Source of the DNA: Plasmodium malariae
Taxonomy: Eukaryota > Apicomplexa > Aconoidasida > Haemosporida > Plasmodiidae
NCBI RefSeq assembly: GCF_900090045.1
Contig: NC_041780.1
Span: forward strand, 142,501-206,500
DNA length: 64,000 nucleotides
Direction of reading: 5' to 3'
The translations under genes were made by a program, and so were the position numbers. Positions 21,842 through 34,300 of the stretch are shown here, one piece after another. Positions within the stretch are counted from its first letter, which is position 1. The number at the start of each line of letters is the position of its first letter. The notes beneath the pieces were generated by a model. The model was not told the DNA's origin, ran no database searches, and was given only the letters and a program-made list of their open reading frames with translations.

Positions 21842-24034
21842 CTACCTTTTCACATTTTTAAAACTTGCCCCTGTGTACCTTCCCCTCTTTGCTGTTGCTC
21901 TTCCCTTTAGTATTTTCCTCTTTTTTATAGACCCCATTTTAACAAAATACTTAAATTGGGGCACTTTTTTAAAATGATAATTTTCTAAATAAGCAGGTAC
22001 CTGTGTGCCACTGCCTTTCACAAATTTTACAATGTCCTTCATGTATATTATATTATCTTTAGTAAAAAATGTTATAGCCTTTCCTTCTTTTCTATCTGAC
22101 CTACATGCTCTTCCAATTCGATGAATATAACTATATTTATCATAACACACATCATAATTTATTACTGTTTCTATTCCCTTTATATCTATACCTCTACTCA
22201 TCACATCCGTACATATAAGATACCATATATGACCTGATTGAAATCTTTGAAACATTTCTCCCCTTTCTTCTTTTGTCCTTTCAGAGGTTAACAAGCCAAT
22301 GTAGGAATATGCACAAGTTCTATCATCACTGTAACCATTACCATTACCAATAACACTACAAATTCCATTACCACTTCTCTTCCCAGCACTGATGCAACTA
22401 CTTTTACTCAAACTCGCGTACACCATGTGTGCCTTGGATATAGTATCCACAAATATTAAGGCAGGTATATGTATCTCCTTATTTCTAATTAAATTATTTA
22501 AAACCAAAAGTTTTTCTTCCTCATTATTTACATATAACAATTCTTGCCTCACGTTACTATTTACTGTGTTCATACTTTTTCCAAAAAATACAACTACATA
22601 ATTTGTACACAATGTACTTATAAAACTTTTCGTATTACCTGGTAAGGTTGCTGTTGTGAATATTTTTTGTATTTTTTTATTTTGTACTTCTTTTAATAAA
22701 CAATTTAAATGCTCCAAAAAATTGACTTCAAATAATTTGTCGACTTCATCAAAAACTACAAAAAAGCATTTTTCTAAACTTACTTTTTTTTCTTCCTTTT
22801 GTTCCTTTGCTTTTACTTCTTTTGCTACCTTTACTTTCTCTGCTTTCTTTTCAACCTTTGCTACCTTTGCTTCCTTTGCTTTCCTTTCAACCTTTGCTAC
22901 CTTTTCTTTTTTTTTTTCAATTAAATGTACAAGAACCATCGGTGTGCACACACACACATCCACATTCTGTTTTATGTCCTCTGCTTTACGCAGATGAATA
23001 AGTACATATTTTCTGAACGATTCGAATAAAATTATTGCTTGTTCATAAATTTGCGTAGCTAGCTCATTCGTGGGTACTATGATTAAACTTCTAATAAAAA
23101 AAATGTCCTCCTTTTCGCGTACTTTATTACGACTACTGCTACTACTACGACCACAACTTTTACTGTTATTATCACTATCATTACTACAACTGCTACTGCT
23201 ACTACTACTACTACTAACGCTATCATTACTACTACCATTCAACAATACGTCATTCCCTCCCTCAACATTTAAACTATTTAATTTCACCAAAAGCGGAATA
23301 AGAAAAGCACACGTTTTACCGCTACCCGTCTGTGATATACATATTGTGTTAAAACCACTTAAAATAGCAGGGATACAAATTTTTTGAATAGACGTTGGGT
23401 TTATAAAACATAAAGTGTTTTTAACTGTATCCATTAATTTTTTACATTCTTCGTTTATAATTTCATCGTTGCTGATTTTTTTTTTTTTTTTTTTTTTTTC
23501 TACTCCTTTTACCGCTTCATTTTGTTCACTTTCCCCTTCACCAATTTGCTTATTTTTTTTTTTTACTTCATCCAAAGGACGAAAAGGAAGCCCATCTTTT
23601 TTCACTTCCTTATTTTTCAGTATCTCCTTTAAATTGTTATCAGAATAAATATTATTAGTACTATTTCCACTAACTCCTTTAGCAGCTCTATTCCCATCCT
23701 TTCTTAGCATTTTCACACAGTTAACAATATCATCGAAAAATCGTATGGGGACTACATTCCTATTTAAATGAACATAGTCTATGTTAATTTCATTATCTTT
23801 CATATATCTGCTAATTAACTGTTCATCGTTGTAAAACTGTTCAAATGTTATAGATTCACATTTGGAGGAAAACTTTTTCTTTTTGTTATCATTATCATCT
23901 AACTCATTCTTTTTTTTTATCTTTAATATATTTCTTAATGGTTTTAAATTTTCCTCTTTCAAACTTAGAAAATTGTCATTTTTAAAAAGCCCCTTTAAAT
24001 TCAATCCATACATCAACTGCCTAGCTACATCCAT
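21842..24034 (-). CDS. DEAD-box ATP-dependent RNA helicase, DDX52/Rok1 type
   Basis: One exon, 730 residues, from MDVARQLMYGLNLKGLF. Helicase motifs in order: Q-like PTSIQKICIP (213-222), I QTGSGKT (235-241), Ia PTNELA (321-326), Ib TPMVL (364-368), II DEVD (429-432), III TAT (461-463), V CTDVMSRGID (608-617) and VI HRIGRACR (638-645). The region around motif V (IWYLICTDVMSRGIDIKGIETVINYD as a pattern) and the KAITFFTKDN plus VPAYLENYHF tail fit the DDX52/Rok1 family, which works in the nucleolus on early small-subunit (18S) rRNA processing. Two low-complexity inserts occur: a Ser-rich one between motifs I and Ia (about 266-303) and a Lys/Ala/Val/Glu one between Ib and II (about 373-418). The C-terminus is basic. 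Family assignment is by motif memory; membership of the DEAD-box superfamily is certain. Confidence 0.9.
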   Translation of the reverse strand: MDVARQLMYGLNLKGLFKNDNFLSLKEENLKPLRNILKIKKKNELDDNDNKKKKFSSKCESITFEQFYNDEQLISRYMKDNEINIDYVHLNRNVVPIRFFDDIVNCVKMLRKDGNRAAKGVSGNSTNNIYSDNNLKEILKNKEVKKDGLPFRPLDEVKKKNKQIGEGESEQNEAVKGVEKKKKKKKISNDEIINEECKKLMDTVKNTLCFINPTSIQKICIPAILSGFNTICISQTGSGKTCAFLIPLLVKLNSLNVEGGNDVLLNGSSNDSVSSSSSSSSSCSNDSDNNSKSCGRSSSSSRNKVREKEDIFFIRSLIIVPTNELATQIYEQAIILFESFRKYVLIHLRKAEDIKQNVDVCVCTPMVLVHLIEKKKEKVAKVERKAKEAKVAKVEKKAEKVKVAKEVKAKEQKEEKKVSLEKCFFVVFDEVDKLFEVNFLEHLNCLLKEVQNKKIQKIFTTATLPGNTKSFISTLCTNYVVVFFGKSMNTVNSNVRQELLYVNNEEEKLLVLNNLIRNKEIHIPALIFVDTISKAHMVYASLSKSSCISAGKRSGNGICSVIGNGNGYSDDRTCAYSYIGLLTSERTKEERGEMFQRFQSGHIWYLICTDVMSRGIDIKGIETVINYDVCYDKYSYIHRIGRACRSDRKEGKAITFFTKDNIIYMKDIVKFVKGSGTQVPAYLENYHFKKVPQFKYFVKMGSIKKRKILKGRATAKRGRYTGASFKNVKR

Positions 24035-24740
24035 TTTTTTCTTTTCTTTTTATAAATTAGCATTATTTTTAAAAATTTTACACAAGTATTTTTCGAACTC
24101 AAGCACGGGTAATAAATGCTCGAGAATTCGCATACTTACGTACATACTTTTGTACAAAAATATATATACATACCATCAGTACATATTTCAGTATTTACAT
24201 CAATACGCGCATATATACGATTAACAAACGAGCTGCTTTGCCTCTATTATATTATTGTTTCTATTTTTTCTCATACAAAATTTTTTTATGAAATTTTTTT
24301 TTTCTTTCCGCGTTGTAGGTACTACAAACAGTAAGTGTATTATCATCACATGAAAATCCTTTGCTGTCATTTTTTTTTTTTTTTTTATTTCTTCGAACTC
24401 TATATACAACGCAAAATATGTTTGACAAGTTTGTAGTCATCTAAAAAGTATCGGCGTATGCTTACATACGCAAACATATGCAAACATTGCAAACATGCAA
24501 ACATGCAAACATATGCAAACATATGCAAACATATGCAAACATATGCAAACATATGCAAACATATGCAAACGTATTTAAACGTATGCAAACATATACATAA
24601 ATATACATATATACATGAAGTACATTTATAAATATGCGCATAACTTTTACGAATAATTGCATATATTTTCCAATTAACAATAATTTTACTTTGTTTAATT
24701 TTTTTTTTTTTCTTTAATTTTACGTACATGCAGAATACCT
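24035..24740. other. 5' flank of the helicase gene with possible 5' exons of the next gene
   Basis: A 12-base segment at 24319-24330 sits between a good acceptor (CTTTCCGCGTTGTAG) and a perfect donor (GTAAGTG). In one frame it joins in phase to the exon at 24734-24779, but I could not find a convincing first exon. A 10-bp repeat (24470-24595) lies in the putative intron. Confidence 0.35.
24470..24595. repeat. 10-bp tandem repeat GCAAACATAT, about 12 copies
   Basis: Units of GCAAACATAT (early copies shortened to GCAAACAT) run head to tail. Cys/Leu/His-rich frames on the minus strand here are readings of this repeat, not a gene. Confidence 0.9.
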
Positions 24741-25418
24741 ATGACTCTTATTTTCTATCCCGATGAAATTTATTTGAGGGTAAGCTTGTAGTTACCCTTT
24801 TCTTTACCCACAGAATTGTGCATGTTGCATCATAAATGATGAATTATATATTCTATGTAATATGTAGCATGTAATATGTAGCATGTAATATGTAGCATGT
24901 AATATGTAGCATGTAATATGTAGAATGTAATATATAGTATGTAATATGTTGTAACATGTTGTATGTTTTGTGTTATATATAATAATTCTTAATGTTATAT
25001 TATTTATTTTATTATTTTTTTTTTTTTTTCCTTGCAGTCTCTATTCTTTTTTTTTAGCGCCAGTGTAGCATCATATGAATTTCGTTTCGAACGAGTTGTT
25101 ACTCTTTATTATTAATACATTTCTGTGTGCTCAAATTACGTCGAATTTATTCATGTATTTATTTATACATTCATTTATTTTTCAATTTATTTTTCAATTT
25201 ATTTTTCAATTTATTTTACAATATATTCCTTTATTTATTCATTCATTCATTCATTCTTTCTTTTATGTATTCATTTACGTTTGTATGTATGTATTTTTAC
25301 ACGTATGCGAGTATTGTATGTACAATACCCGGAAGAATATCCATATATCCCTTTTTCTTCATTGCACGTATGTACAGAAATTTTGGCGCGTGTAAAAAAT
25401 AAGCAGAAGACGTCATGA
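24741..25418 (+). CDS. Very small multi-exon gene candidate
   Basis: Three exons with good Plasmodium splice signals join in phase: 24734-24779 (acceptor TACATGCAG, donor GTAAGC), 25038-25062 (acceptor TTCCTTGCAG, donor GTGTAG) and 25378-25418 (acceptor ATGTACAG, stop TGA). From the in-frame ATG at 24741 they give only 34 residues: MTLIFYPDEIYLR, SLFFFFSAK, then ILARVKNKQKTS. An upstream exon is likely because the first of these exons stays open 5' of the ATG. The product would have one short hydrophobic stretch and a basic tail, like a small tail-anchored or inner-membrane protein. I recognise no family. The case rests entirely on clustered splice sites and phase. Confidence 0.4.
24858..24962. 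repeat. 14-bp tandem repeat GTAGCATGTAATAT
   Basis: About seven imperfect copies lie within the putative intron of the small plus-strand gene. Confidence 0.85.
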
Positions 25419-25487
25419 TGAATATTCTTCCGTTAAAGGTTACTCTTTTGAGCTAAATTTTATGCATATATGCGTAAGTATATGTCT

Positions 25488-25518
<31 letters not shown>

Positions 25519-25785
25519 TAGTACTTCCGTGAACTGCTTCAAAAAAAAGGACGACTGTTGCACTAAATTTTACGTAAATATATTAAATACTCTTCTTTTT
25601 TTTTTTTTTTTTTTTAACGCAAAAGTGAAAAATTAAAAGTTAAAAGTCATAAAAAAAAATTGACAATTTATTTTTTTCTCAATTGAATGTATACGAGTAT
25701 AAAATACTTCAGTCAGTAGACTAATTTATTGAACTTTGATGATAAACTGAAATTACAATTTTGCACCTACACATATGAATGACAC

Positions 25786-25831
<46 letters not shown>

Positions 25832-26132
25832 TCACACGAACATTCCATCATTCATACGAACATACATATACTTATACATAGCCAGTGCTTGTCGCCCTTC
25901 CCAGTAGTACTGTTCAAAAAGCTTTCAAGAGGAAGGTTATTTCTCCCCTATTTATTTATTACACCCATATAAAACCCCCTTTTGATAGTTTAATAACACT
26001 ACATATTATTACATGTACTGTTCATATTACGCAAATTGATTAAGCTGATCAGGTCAGGTAAATTCTTGGAATATTATTCCTTATTCTTGCTAATTAGCCC
26101 ATTTTTTTTTTTTTTTTTTTTTTTTTCAAAAA
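25419..26132. other. Intergenic 5' flank of DERA
   Basis: It holds (TA)n runs at 25495-25514 and 25793-25824, T tracts at 25589-25614 and 26104-26126 (the latter ends six bases before the DERA ATG), and no exon with matching signals. Confidence 0.6.
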
Positions 26133-26924
26133 ATGGCAAACTATACAGAAACTTTCGCTGCGTGGACTGCTATATGCTTAACTGATCATACACTCTTGGG
26201 GGACGATGACAAAGAAGAAGATATAAGAATGTTGTGTCAAGAGTCTATTAAGACTTGTCCATTTGCAGCAGCAGTTTGTGTGTACCCTCAATATGTTAAA
26301 TTTATTAATGAACAAATAAAAAAAGAAATAAACCCATTTAAACCAAAAATTGCCTGTGTCATAAATTTTCCACATGGTACAGATAGTATGGAAAAAGTTT
26401 TAGAAGACACAAAGAAAGCAATAAATGATGGAGCTGATGAAATAGATTTAGTTATAAATTATAAAAAAATTTTGCAAAATGTTGACGAAGGATTGAAAGA
26501 AGCTACTGATTTAACCCAGAATGTTAAAGATATATTAAAAAATAAACTTCTAAAAGTTGTAATAGAAGTTGGTGAACTTAAGTCTGAAGAATTAATTATA
26601 AAAACAACATTAGCAGTACTTGAAGGAAATGCTGATTTTGTTAAAACATCTACTGGCAAGGTTAAAGTGAATGCAACCCCTAGTTCTGTTAAATCAATTA
26701 TTAAGGCAATAAAACAGTATATAGAAAAAAAACCTGAAAAAAAAGATAAAATTGGGTTAAAAGTAGCAGGAGGAGTAACAGATTTAAATTTAGCTAGCTA
26801 TTATATTTTGCTAGCAAGAACTTTTTTAAGTGCCCTTGCATGTCATCCGAATAACTTCCGTATTGGTTCATCTTCACTAGTACCCAAATTGAGAAAAGTT
26901 ATTCAGCAGTGCCCACCATCTTAG
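26133..26924 (+). CDS. DERA: Deoxyribose-phosphate aldolase (DERA)
   Basis: Single exon, 263 residues, full family length (DeoC type, EC 4.1.2.4). The enzyme reversibly cleaves 2-deoxy-D-ribose 5-phosphate to glyceraldehyde 3-phosphate and acetaldehyde, feeding deoxynucleoside carbon into glycolysis; it is cytosolic. Family signatures along the TIM barrel are LTDHTLL (16-22), INFPHGTD (77-84), GADEIDLVIN (100-109), VVIEVGEL (142-149), ADFVKTSTGK (167-176) and GLKVAGGV (208-215). Lys171 in FVKTSTG is the Schiff-base lysine, Lys210 in GLKVAGG is the proton-relay lysine, and Asp105 is the catalytic acid, matching Lys167, Lys201 and Asp102 of E. coli DeoC. It has no targeting signal and no low-complexity insert, which is unusual beside its neighbours. 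The ATG is preceded by a 23-base T tract and CAAAAA. Confidence 0.97.
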   Translation: MANYTETFAAWTAICLTDHTLLGDDDKEEDIRMLCQESIKTCPFAAAVCVYPQYVKFINEQIKKEINPFKPKIACVINFPHGTDSMEKVLEDTKKAINDGADEIDLVINYKKILQNVDEGLKEATDLTQNVKDILKNKLLKVVIEVGELKSEELIIKTTLAVLEGNADFVKTSTGKVKVNATPSSVKSIIKAIKQYIEKKPEKKDKIGLKVAGGVTDLNLASYYILLARTFLSALACHPNNFRIGSSSLVPKLRKVIQQCPPS

Positions 26925-28003
26925 GAATAAGTAGTGCATATTGTAGCGATCAAAAGGGAACGATAACAAAGAAGAAAAGGGGTACGGGAATAAAAACAAA
27001 AGAAAAAAAAATAACAATAATAAAATAATAGAATAACGAAATGATGGTAAAATAATGAAATAAAATAAAATGGCGCAACCCCCTTTTAATTAAGATACTG
27101 TAACATAACACAACAAATTGTATTTCTTTTTTTGTGCTGCAAAATATGCTGCAACTAAATTTGCTAAAGTTTGTACGTACATGGTTCACGTTATGTCGTG
27201 TATTAAAAACCGCTTCGCTTCATGAACTTTTTTTTTTTTTTTTTTACATACCTGTTTGTATATCTGTATATTTATATATGCACTAGTAAACAAAAGCACG
27301 TACTACACACTAATAACTAGAAACCAACCACAAAACGCAATTTACAGGACACCTGAGATGGGAACCATTTATTATACATTAAAACCACGTCAAAATAAAA
27401 AATAATTTTCAACTCTTTGCAAAAATTAAAGTATCTCCAATTATTTTAAATATCATCTTTGTAAGAATACAAAATAAGTTAAAAAATAATCATACGATTA
27501 ATCAGAAGGGAAAAGTTTTTTACGAAAAAAAGAAAAAAAAAAAAAAAAAGATAAAAAAAAATAAACAGAGTTATTAACTAAAAAAAAAAAAAAAAAAAAA
27601 CTCGGTGATAGTAGTAAAAACAAGAAATAATAAAAAAACGCAAACATTTTAAAATGTTAAACAAAATTAAAAAAAAGGTTAAAGTAAATCTACATGCAAA
27701 TAAAAAGAATCATTATAAAACTTTCATAAAATGGAACGAAAAAAAATAAATCTGCGTAAAATAAAACGAATAAAAATAAATCTTTATTAAATGAAACGAA
27801 TAAAAATAAATCTGCATTAAATGAAATAAATAAAAACATACTAAAATACATTAAGATATGCTGAAGCATACCAGAGCACGCAGGAAATAAAAAGGCGGAC
27901 ATTATAATGAAGAAGACACTTTAAAAAAATAAATATCAAACATTGTGTAAGGTCAAACTTTAAAAATAGCAAAAAAAGGGTACACATGTATGTATATGCA
28001 TAA

Positions 28004-28053
<50 letters not shown>

Positions 28054-28380
28054 AGGGTACTACAACAACGAATTTTTAAAATAGGCAAAAGAATTATATT
28101 AAAAAAAAAAAAAAAAAAATTACATTAATATATGAATACATTCTTAATTTATAAGCATACTTTAATATTTTTTATACTTGTTCGTGTTTTATTTGCACGT
28201 TATGTTCTGTTTTGGTTTGCTTTCGCTTCGTTTCGTTTGTTTTTCTTTTCTTTTTTGTGTTTTAGAGCGGGATATAATATAACAAAATGAAACAGTTACC
28301 AAATTAAAGGGCTTTTTATTTTTTACTATTTTTACATTTCCACATAACGAATTTTAATAAAAAGAACTAAAAACAAAACG
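26925..28380. other. Convergent intergenic region, 1.5 kb
   Basis: DERA ends on the left and the VPS13-like gene ends on the right. Contents are A/T homopolymers (27227-27245, 27533-27550, 27579-27600, 28101-28119), (TA)n at about 28017-28048, and a 30-bp repeat at 27715-27835. I see no gene. Confidence 0.6.
27715..27835. repeat. About 30-bp imperfect repeat, four copies
   Basis: Degenerate units of GAATAAAAATAAATCTGCAT plus TAAATGAAAC. Minus-strand Phe/Leu-rich frames here are readings of the repeat. Confidence 0.8.
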
Positions 28381-31300
28381 CTAATTATTATTAACAAATC
28401 GACAAAAGCACTCAAAAATGTTTAAACAGGATTGAAAATCATCAAAATTTAATTTAAAAACAATACTTTTCGGGGCTATCTTTTTGAAATCCTTGCTTTT
28501 CATTTTTATGTTTTTATTTTGAACGCCTTCTTCCTTCGTAGCTTCAACATTTTCTGTTTTTTTTTTTGTTTGAGACTCGCTCTCTTTGGACCTTTTTTGT
28601 TTGAATAGAAATATACAGGAAAAACACAGGAAAAAGCTAGAAAAAAAAAAAAATAATAAAAATACATAATAGTGTGATAAAATATGCACAAGTTATACGA
28701 ATTCCAACGTGTTACATGAACGTGTCATACGAAATTGAACATGCTTAATTAACGATTCATAAAAAACTGCAATCCATTCACATTCACACATCATGGAAAT
28801 TCCAACGCATTCACACACACATCATGGCAAATTCCAACGCATTCACACACACGTCATAACAAATTCCAAAATATTCATATATGCTCAAATGCAAAGTACA
28901 ATTTAAAGAGTTAACGTTTTTCAGTACCTTTTAAAAAAGTAAAGCAACTGGGCTAGGAAACTACGGCGTTTCATGTTTAAATTCACTTTCTCTTGACCCT
29001 TTTTGTTGTTATGATATTTTTCCTTATTTTTATTTTCATTATTTACATTTTTACATAATGGTAAGTAAATATTGTTAAAACTTTTTTGAATTTTTGAGAA
29101 GGACTTAAAAAATTTCTTAGGGTTATAATACACATTCTCCATTATGTTCATGTTATTTTTTATCGTAATTTTTATGGATATAACATAATCTTGATACTTA
29201 TTATTTAAATTAACAATTTCATTTCTTTTCGTTAAGGCCAATTCTGAATTGAGAAAGCAAATTATATTTCTGTTTTCTCTTAAATTATTTGGTGTATTTT
29301 TCTTATTGTAAAACGATGAGGAAGGACTATTATTATTTTCTTCACAAGTCAGGTTATCTGCATATCGAAAAGATAAAAAAAAAAAAAAAAAAAAAAATGA
29401 AATCTTGATAAATTCAGTGTAAAAACACACGAACATATTACACATATCTACATGTGTGTTTCATACTACTAATTAAATGTTTACATAATCGTACATTATC
29501 TTTTCCTAATAGCACACATCCACAATTGCACAAAAATTTGTATATATGTATATATGCAGATGTACAGATATGCAAATATGCTGATATATATATTTAATAT
29601 TTATATGTGCATGGGCATATTTATACACACACCACGCAATTTGCTCATGGAAGCAGCGTTACCTATGTTTAAGGTGTGATTGGAAAGGGTGTTTTTGGAC
29701 CTGGTCTTCTTGACAATCTTACTCCCCCTCATCCTTTTGTAGCTGCTTAACGCAAAACTGTTATTAATCGTGTGTATAATTATGTCGATTTTTTTTAAGT
29801 CACTTTTTCTGAATAAGAAAATAATTTTATTTTCCTGAATGTAGAAAAACAACTCCTTGGTATATACAAAATAGTTCATTTTTCTGGGCGCTCTTATATC
29901 AATAAAATCCTGATAGGTTAAGAAATATTTAAATGGTTCCTTTAATACAATATATTTATTTAAAACTTGATTTATCTTTATATAACTGACAATACTCATG
30001 TGATTTATATTATTTGTATTTAGGAAGTCCAAATAATTCTTATTGCGCTGATAATACACTAATTTTATACAAAGTCTCAATATAGTTTGAAGTATATTAT
30101 TCATTGTTAACAAACAAAGAAGAGAAAAAACTATATGACCAAAGACGAATATATTTATAATATTTAATATAATTAGAAAGAAGTTAATAATAAAAGAGAA
30201 TTTTCTTTTTTTCTTTACATTCACTTTTAACCTTGTCATGAAAATCTTGTTTTCCCCTGATATATCTTTTTTATTCTTCTTTATTTTATACAAAATATTG
30301 TAATATATCAAACTAACAATGTTAATATATATACTTATGTAATAATAAAACAGTTTTATAATATTAAAATTATTGTACTCTTCTATATTGTTGAATACAA
30401 GTACCTTCTTTCTTTCGTATCTTTTATTGAATACTAAAAAAACATTATCAGCATTATTTATATTTATCTTTTCGATCAAGTTAATCAAAGATTGTAATAT
30501 TAAAGTAATGGAAAAGAGCAACGAAATAATAAGCTGGAAAAATAATACATAAATACCAATACATAATCTCTTAGCTTTTAAAATAACATAGCAGATATCC
30601 GAACCGCATTTTTTAAAAAAAGGGATAAGGCCCCCTTTCCTTTTTGCCTTTCTCTTGGAGTTTTTTCTATTTCTGCTACTGTTGTTGTTGCTGTCGTTAT
30701 TGTTGCTATCATTCCTATCATTGCTATTTCTCTTACCAACTTTTTTCGAACTTTTGCTTTTGTCCTTTTTTTGACTGGTATCTCCTTCATTCAGTAAAAT
30801 TAAATTTTTGTGGTTATTAAAAACGACAGAATTAAGAGAAGAATTGTCATCTATTACTAAATTTTCAAGCTCTTTACTTTTTATGTTACTATTACTGTAC
30901 AAGTAATTCAGACTGTTTGAATTGCCATCATCGCCATAACCATCACCAATATCAACACCAACACCATCGCCATAATCATCATCGTCATAGTAGTAGTCAT
31001 AATCTTTGTTAAAACCATTCCAACTTATGCTTTTTTTTAAACTATCCATATGGTTATCTTCACTTACCATATTATTTTGATAAGATGAATTATAATCATT
31101 TAAAAGTTGCATAATATATTTTTCATTGCTCATCATTTCTTCTTTCTCATCAATAAGAGAACTTTCATTCGATCTATTTAGTAAATTTAACAAATCATTT
31201 TTTTCTTGTATTTTTGGTGACATGTAACCATCTTTTACTATTCTTTTCCTCTGTCTGTTCTTCTCTTGTATCCCACTATTTTTATTATATTCTTTTTTAA

Positions 31301-34300
31301 TAATAGAATTTTCATTAATAATGTAAAAAAAATCATTAAACGCTTTTTTAATATGAGCTATAAGTGAAGTAGGACTACCAATAATATTAAACGAGATTAA
31401 TAAATTCGAAATATTAACAATAGTTTGATTATAATAAAAGTTTTGTAAAAACGTTAAAAGAAGATTATAATTCGTAAATATATGTATATTTGATAAACTC
31501 TTCAAATAGATATTACAATTTGATATATCCCCTAGTTTGTTATATGCACTTATATATTCTTTATAAAATAAATCCTTTACATGATTGTTTAACTCCTTTT
31601 TATATTCTGACTGAAAATTTAGTAGTATATTTATTTTATCAATACTTATATATTGTAAATATACATACTTGTTCATATCACTTTTTTCCACCCCCTGATT
31701 TTTGTGCCTCTTTTCCTTATCCCTGCCATTGTCACTACTGCCATGATTGTAGCTACAGTAATTACAATTACTAACGTTACTACTGCAATTACTATCAACG
31801 TTATTTCCATCACTATGGCCACAATTGATATTATCACGTGAGTATCCCTCCCCTGGGATATCCACAAGATTCATCGTGTCGTCCCACGCCTTCTGCTCTT
31901 TTAATTCCCTATTTACAGTTTTTTCCAAAGTCTCAAATGGGTCCAAGGATGAGTAGTAACTTCTTCCTTTTGCTTCACTTACTATTTTATTGCCACTATT
32001 ATTAATTTTGCTACTTCCCCCATTGCAGTCATACAGACTGATTTCCACATTATCTTGTTCCACTTTCTTTTTATTATAATTATAAAACGTTTTGTAAAAA
32101 TAAAACAAAATTGTTATCGAGTTTATATCTGCGTTAATAACAATCGGTTTAATACTTAGTAAAAAATACTTAAAAAAAAGTGTTTCACATTTTCTTATAT
32201 ATTGAAAATTACATATTAAAAATGCAGAATTTATGATTAAGTCATAATTTTCATATTTTTTATTATTTCTATTTGTTTCTTCAGAAGAGAGAGAAGAATT
32301 ATTATCATCACTTTTTATATCATATTTTTTCTTTAAAAATAAATTTCTTTTCATTTCTAACTCATGTATAAACATCCTCAAATGGTTAGTCTTCAAATTC
32401 ACATCATTATTTGTAAACAAAATAGCATATGCACTCAAATATTTATAAATAGCATAACACAGAACGTTATTTATTTTTATGTCAACATTGTAATAGTCAA
32501 TATTTTCCATATATTCCTTCCTTACTAGCAAGTCTGTTAACTCAAATGATATCATATAATCAGATGACTGTTCAAATAAATTTATCTTAATACCCCGTAA
32601 TAGTAAGTGAATGTTTGTAAAGAGTTTCACTCCACTGTTCCGCTTGCCCCTCATACCATACTTTTCGCAGCTTTCACACTTACCACACTTTTCGCAGCTT
32701 TCACACTTACCACACTTTTCACAGCTTTCACACTTACCATACTTTTCGCAGCTTTCACACTTACCATACTTTTCGCAGCTTTCATACTTACCATACTTTC
32801 CGCAGCTTTCACACCTATTACACCTATCGTGATCATAATTTATTAAAATTTTCGAGTTTCCCTCTTGATTATCTCCATACAGGTGATGACAACTAGTTTT
32901 AGAAGCAGTCATCATACTGTTTCTATTCAACACTTCGTTATGTTTTCCATTTTCTTGGTTCTTTTCTAAATTTTGATCTTCCTTATCTGATAAGTAAGTT
33001 CTAATCAACACATTAAATTCATCACTTTTACTACTTTTTAAAAAGGTGGGGTACATCTTTTTCAGTCCCTTTAACTTCTTCTGATTTTTCTTTATCTTCG
33101 TAAATATGTAATCACTAAGTTTTCTTTTTATTTTTTTTTTCTTGCTTTTTTTTTTAGAGAGAATCTTCGATTCCCTCAAGCGCGCATCATTCCCTCTGTT
33201 GAAGTAGGTATTGAAGTAGTTGTCCTTATTAAAGTGCCCATTATTACTGCGCAAGTTAATGCTGTGCAAATTACTACTGTGCAAATTACTACTGTGCAAA
33301 TTACTATTTTGCAAATTACTACTGTGCCCATTATTACAGTTCTTATGCGCATGTTTTCCCTCTTCGGACTCGTTTTCCCCATCATTGTCTACGTGAAGGC
33401 CGTTTACTGAATTTCCCCTACATTGCCCATCGCCTGCAGTCTCTTTACAACTTGACTTCTCTTTGTACTTAACAGTGAATAGGTCATCATCATCATGATC
33501 ATCGGCAATGACCATGCTAACGTCCACGCCATTCTTGCTATCCCCTTTGTGCTTGCCTCGGTCCGCAGCTCTCCCACTATAGTCATCAATTTCATGCAAA
33601 AGAAGGGAATCACTTATCTCCCCCGTATTGGAATAATTCTCAAAAAAAAATTTATTAATATACTTTTTGGAGGACCCTTTCAATAGCGCCGATTTCCTTT
33701 CGTCCTTTTTTAAAAACATGGAATGCAATTTTGTGCATCTATCACTCGCGTTTCTATCGCTTGCATTTCTACTGGCTGCATCATCCCTGCTAGCTGCAGC
33801 TCTGCTATCAGTACCTTTGCTAGTTGTTCCCCCCTCTTTAAAGCTGCTAATCCTTTTTGCGCCCATTTTGAGACTGCTACTCCTGTTAACTACTTTGCTT
33901 CCTTTTTTTTTCTTAACATCCTTATATTTCTTTTCCTTATTCATTAAGTCTATACTTTTTAAGATGAAAAAGGAACTTAGGCCAAAATATTTATTCTTTT
34001 TCTTTTTCTTCTTTTTCCTTTTCTTTTTTTTCATATAAACAATATTAAAGCGACTCTTATTTATTAATGCCAAACTGTTATCAATACCATCCTCCTGTTG
34101 TGTACTTTTTCTATGTCTTTTACTTTTTTTTAAATCACTTCCTGGTTTTAAGTTTTTATAAAAACTAATTTTACGTAATTTGTTTAATTTGTTTAATTTG
34201 TTCAATTTGTCCAATTTGTTCAATTTGTTCAATTTGTCTAATTTGTTCAATTTGTCTAATTTATGCAGTTTATGTAATTTTTTTTTTTTTTCTTTGAATT

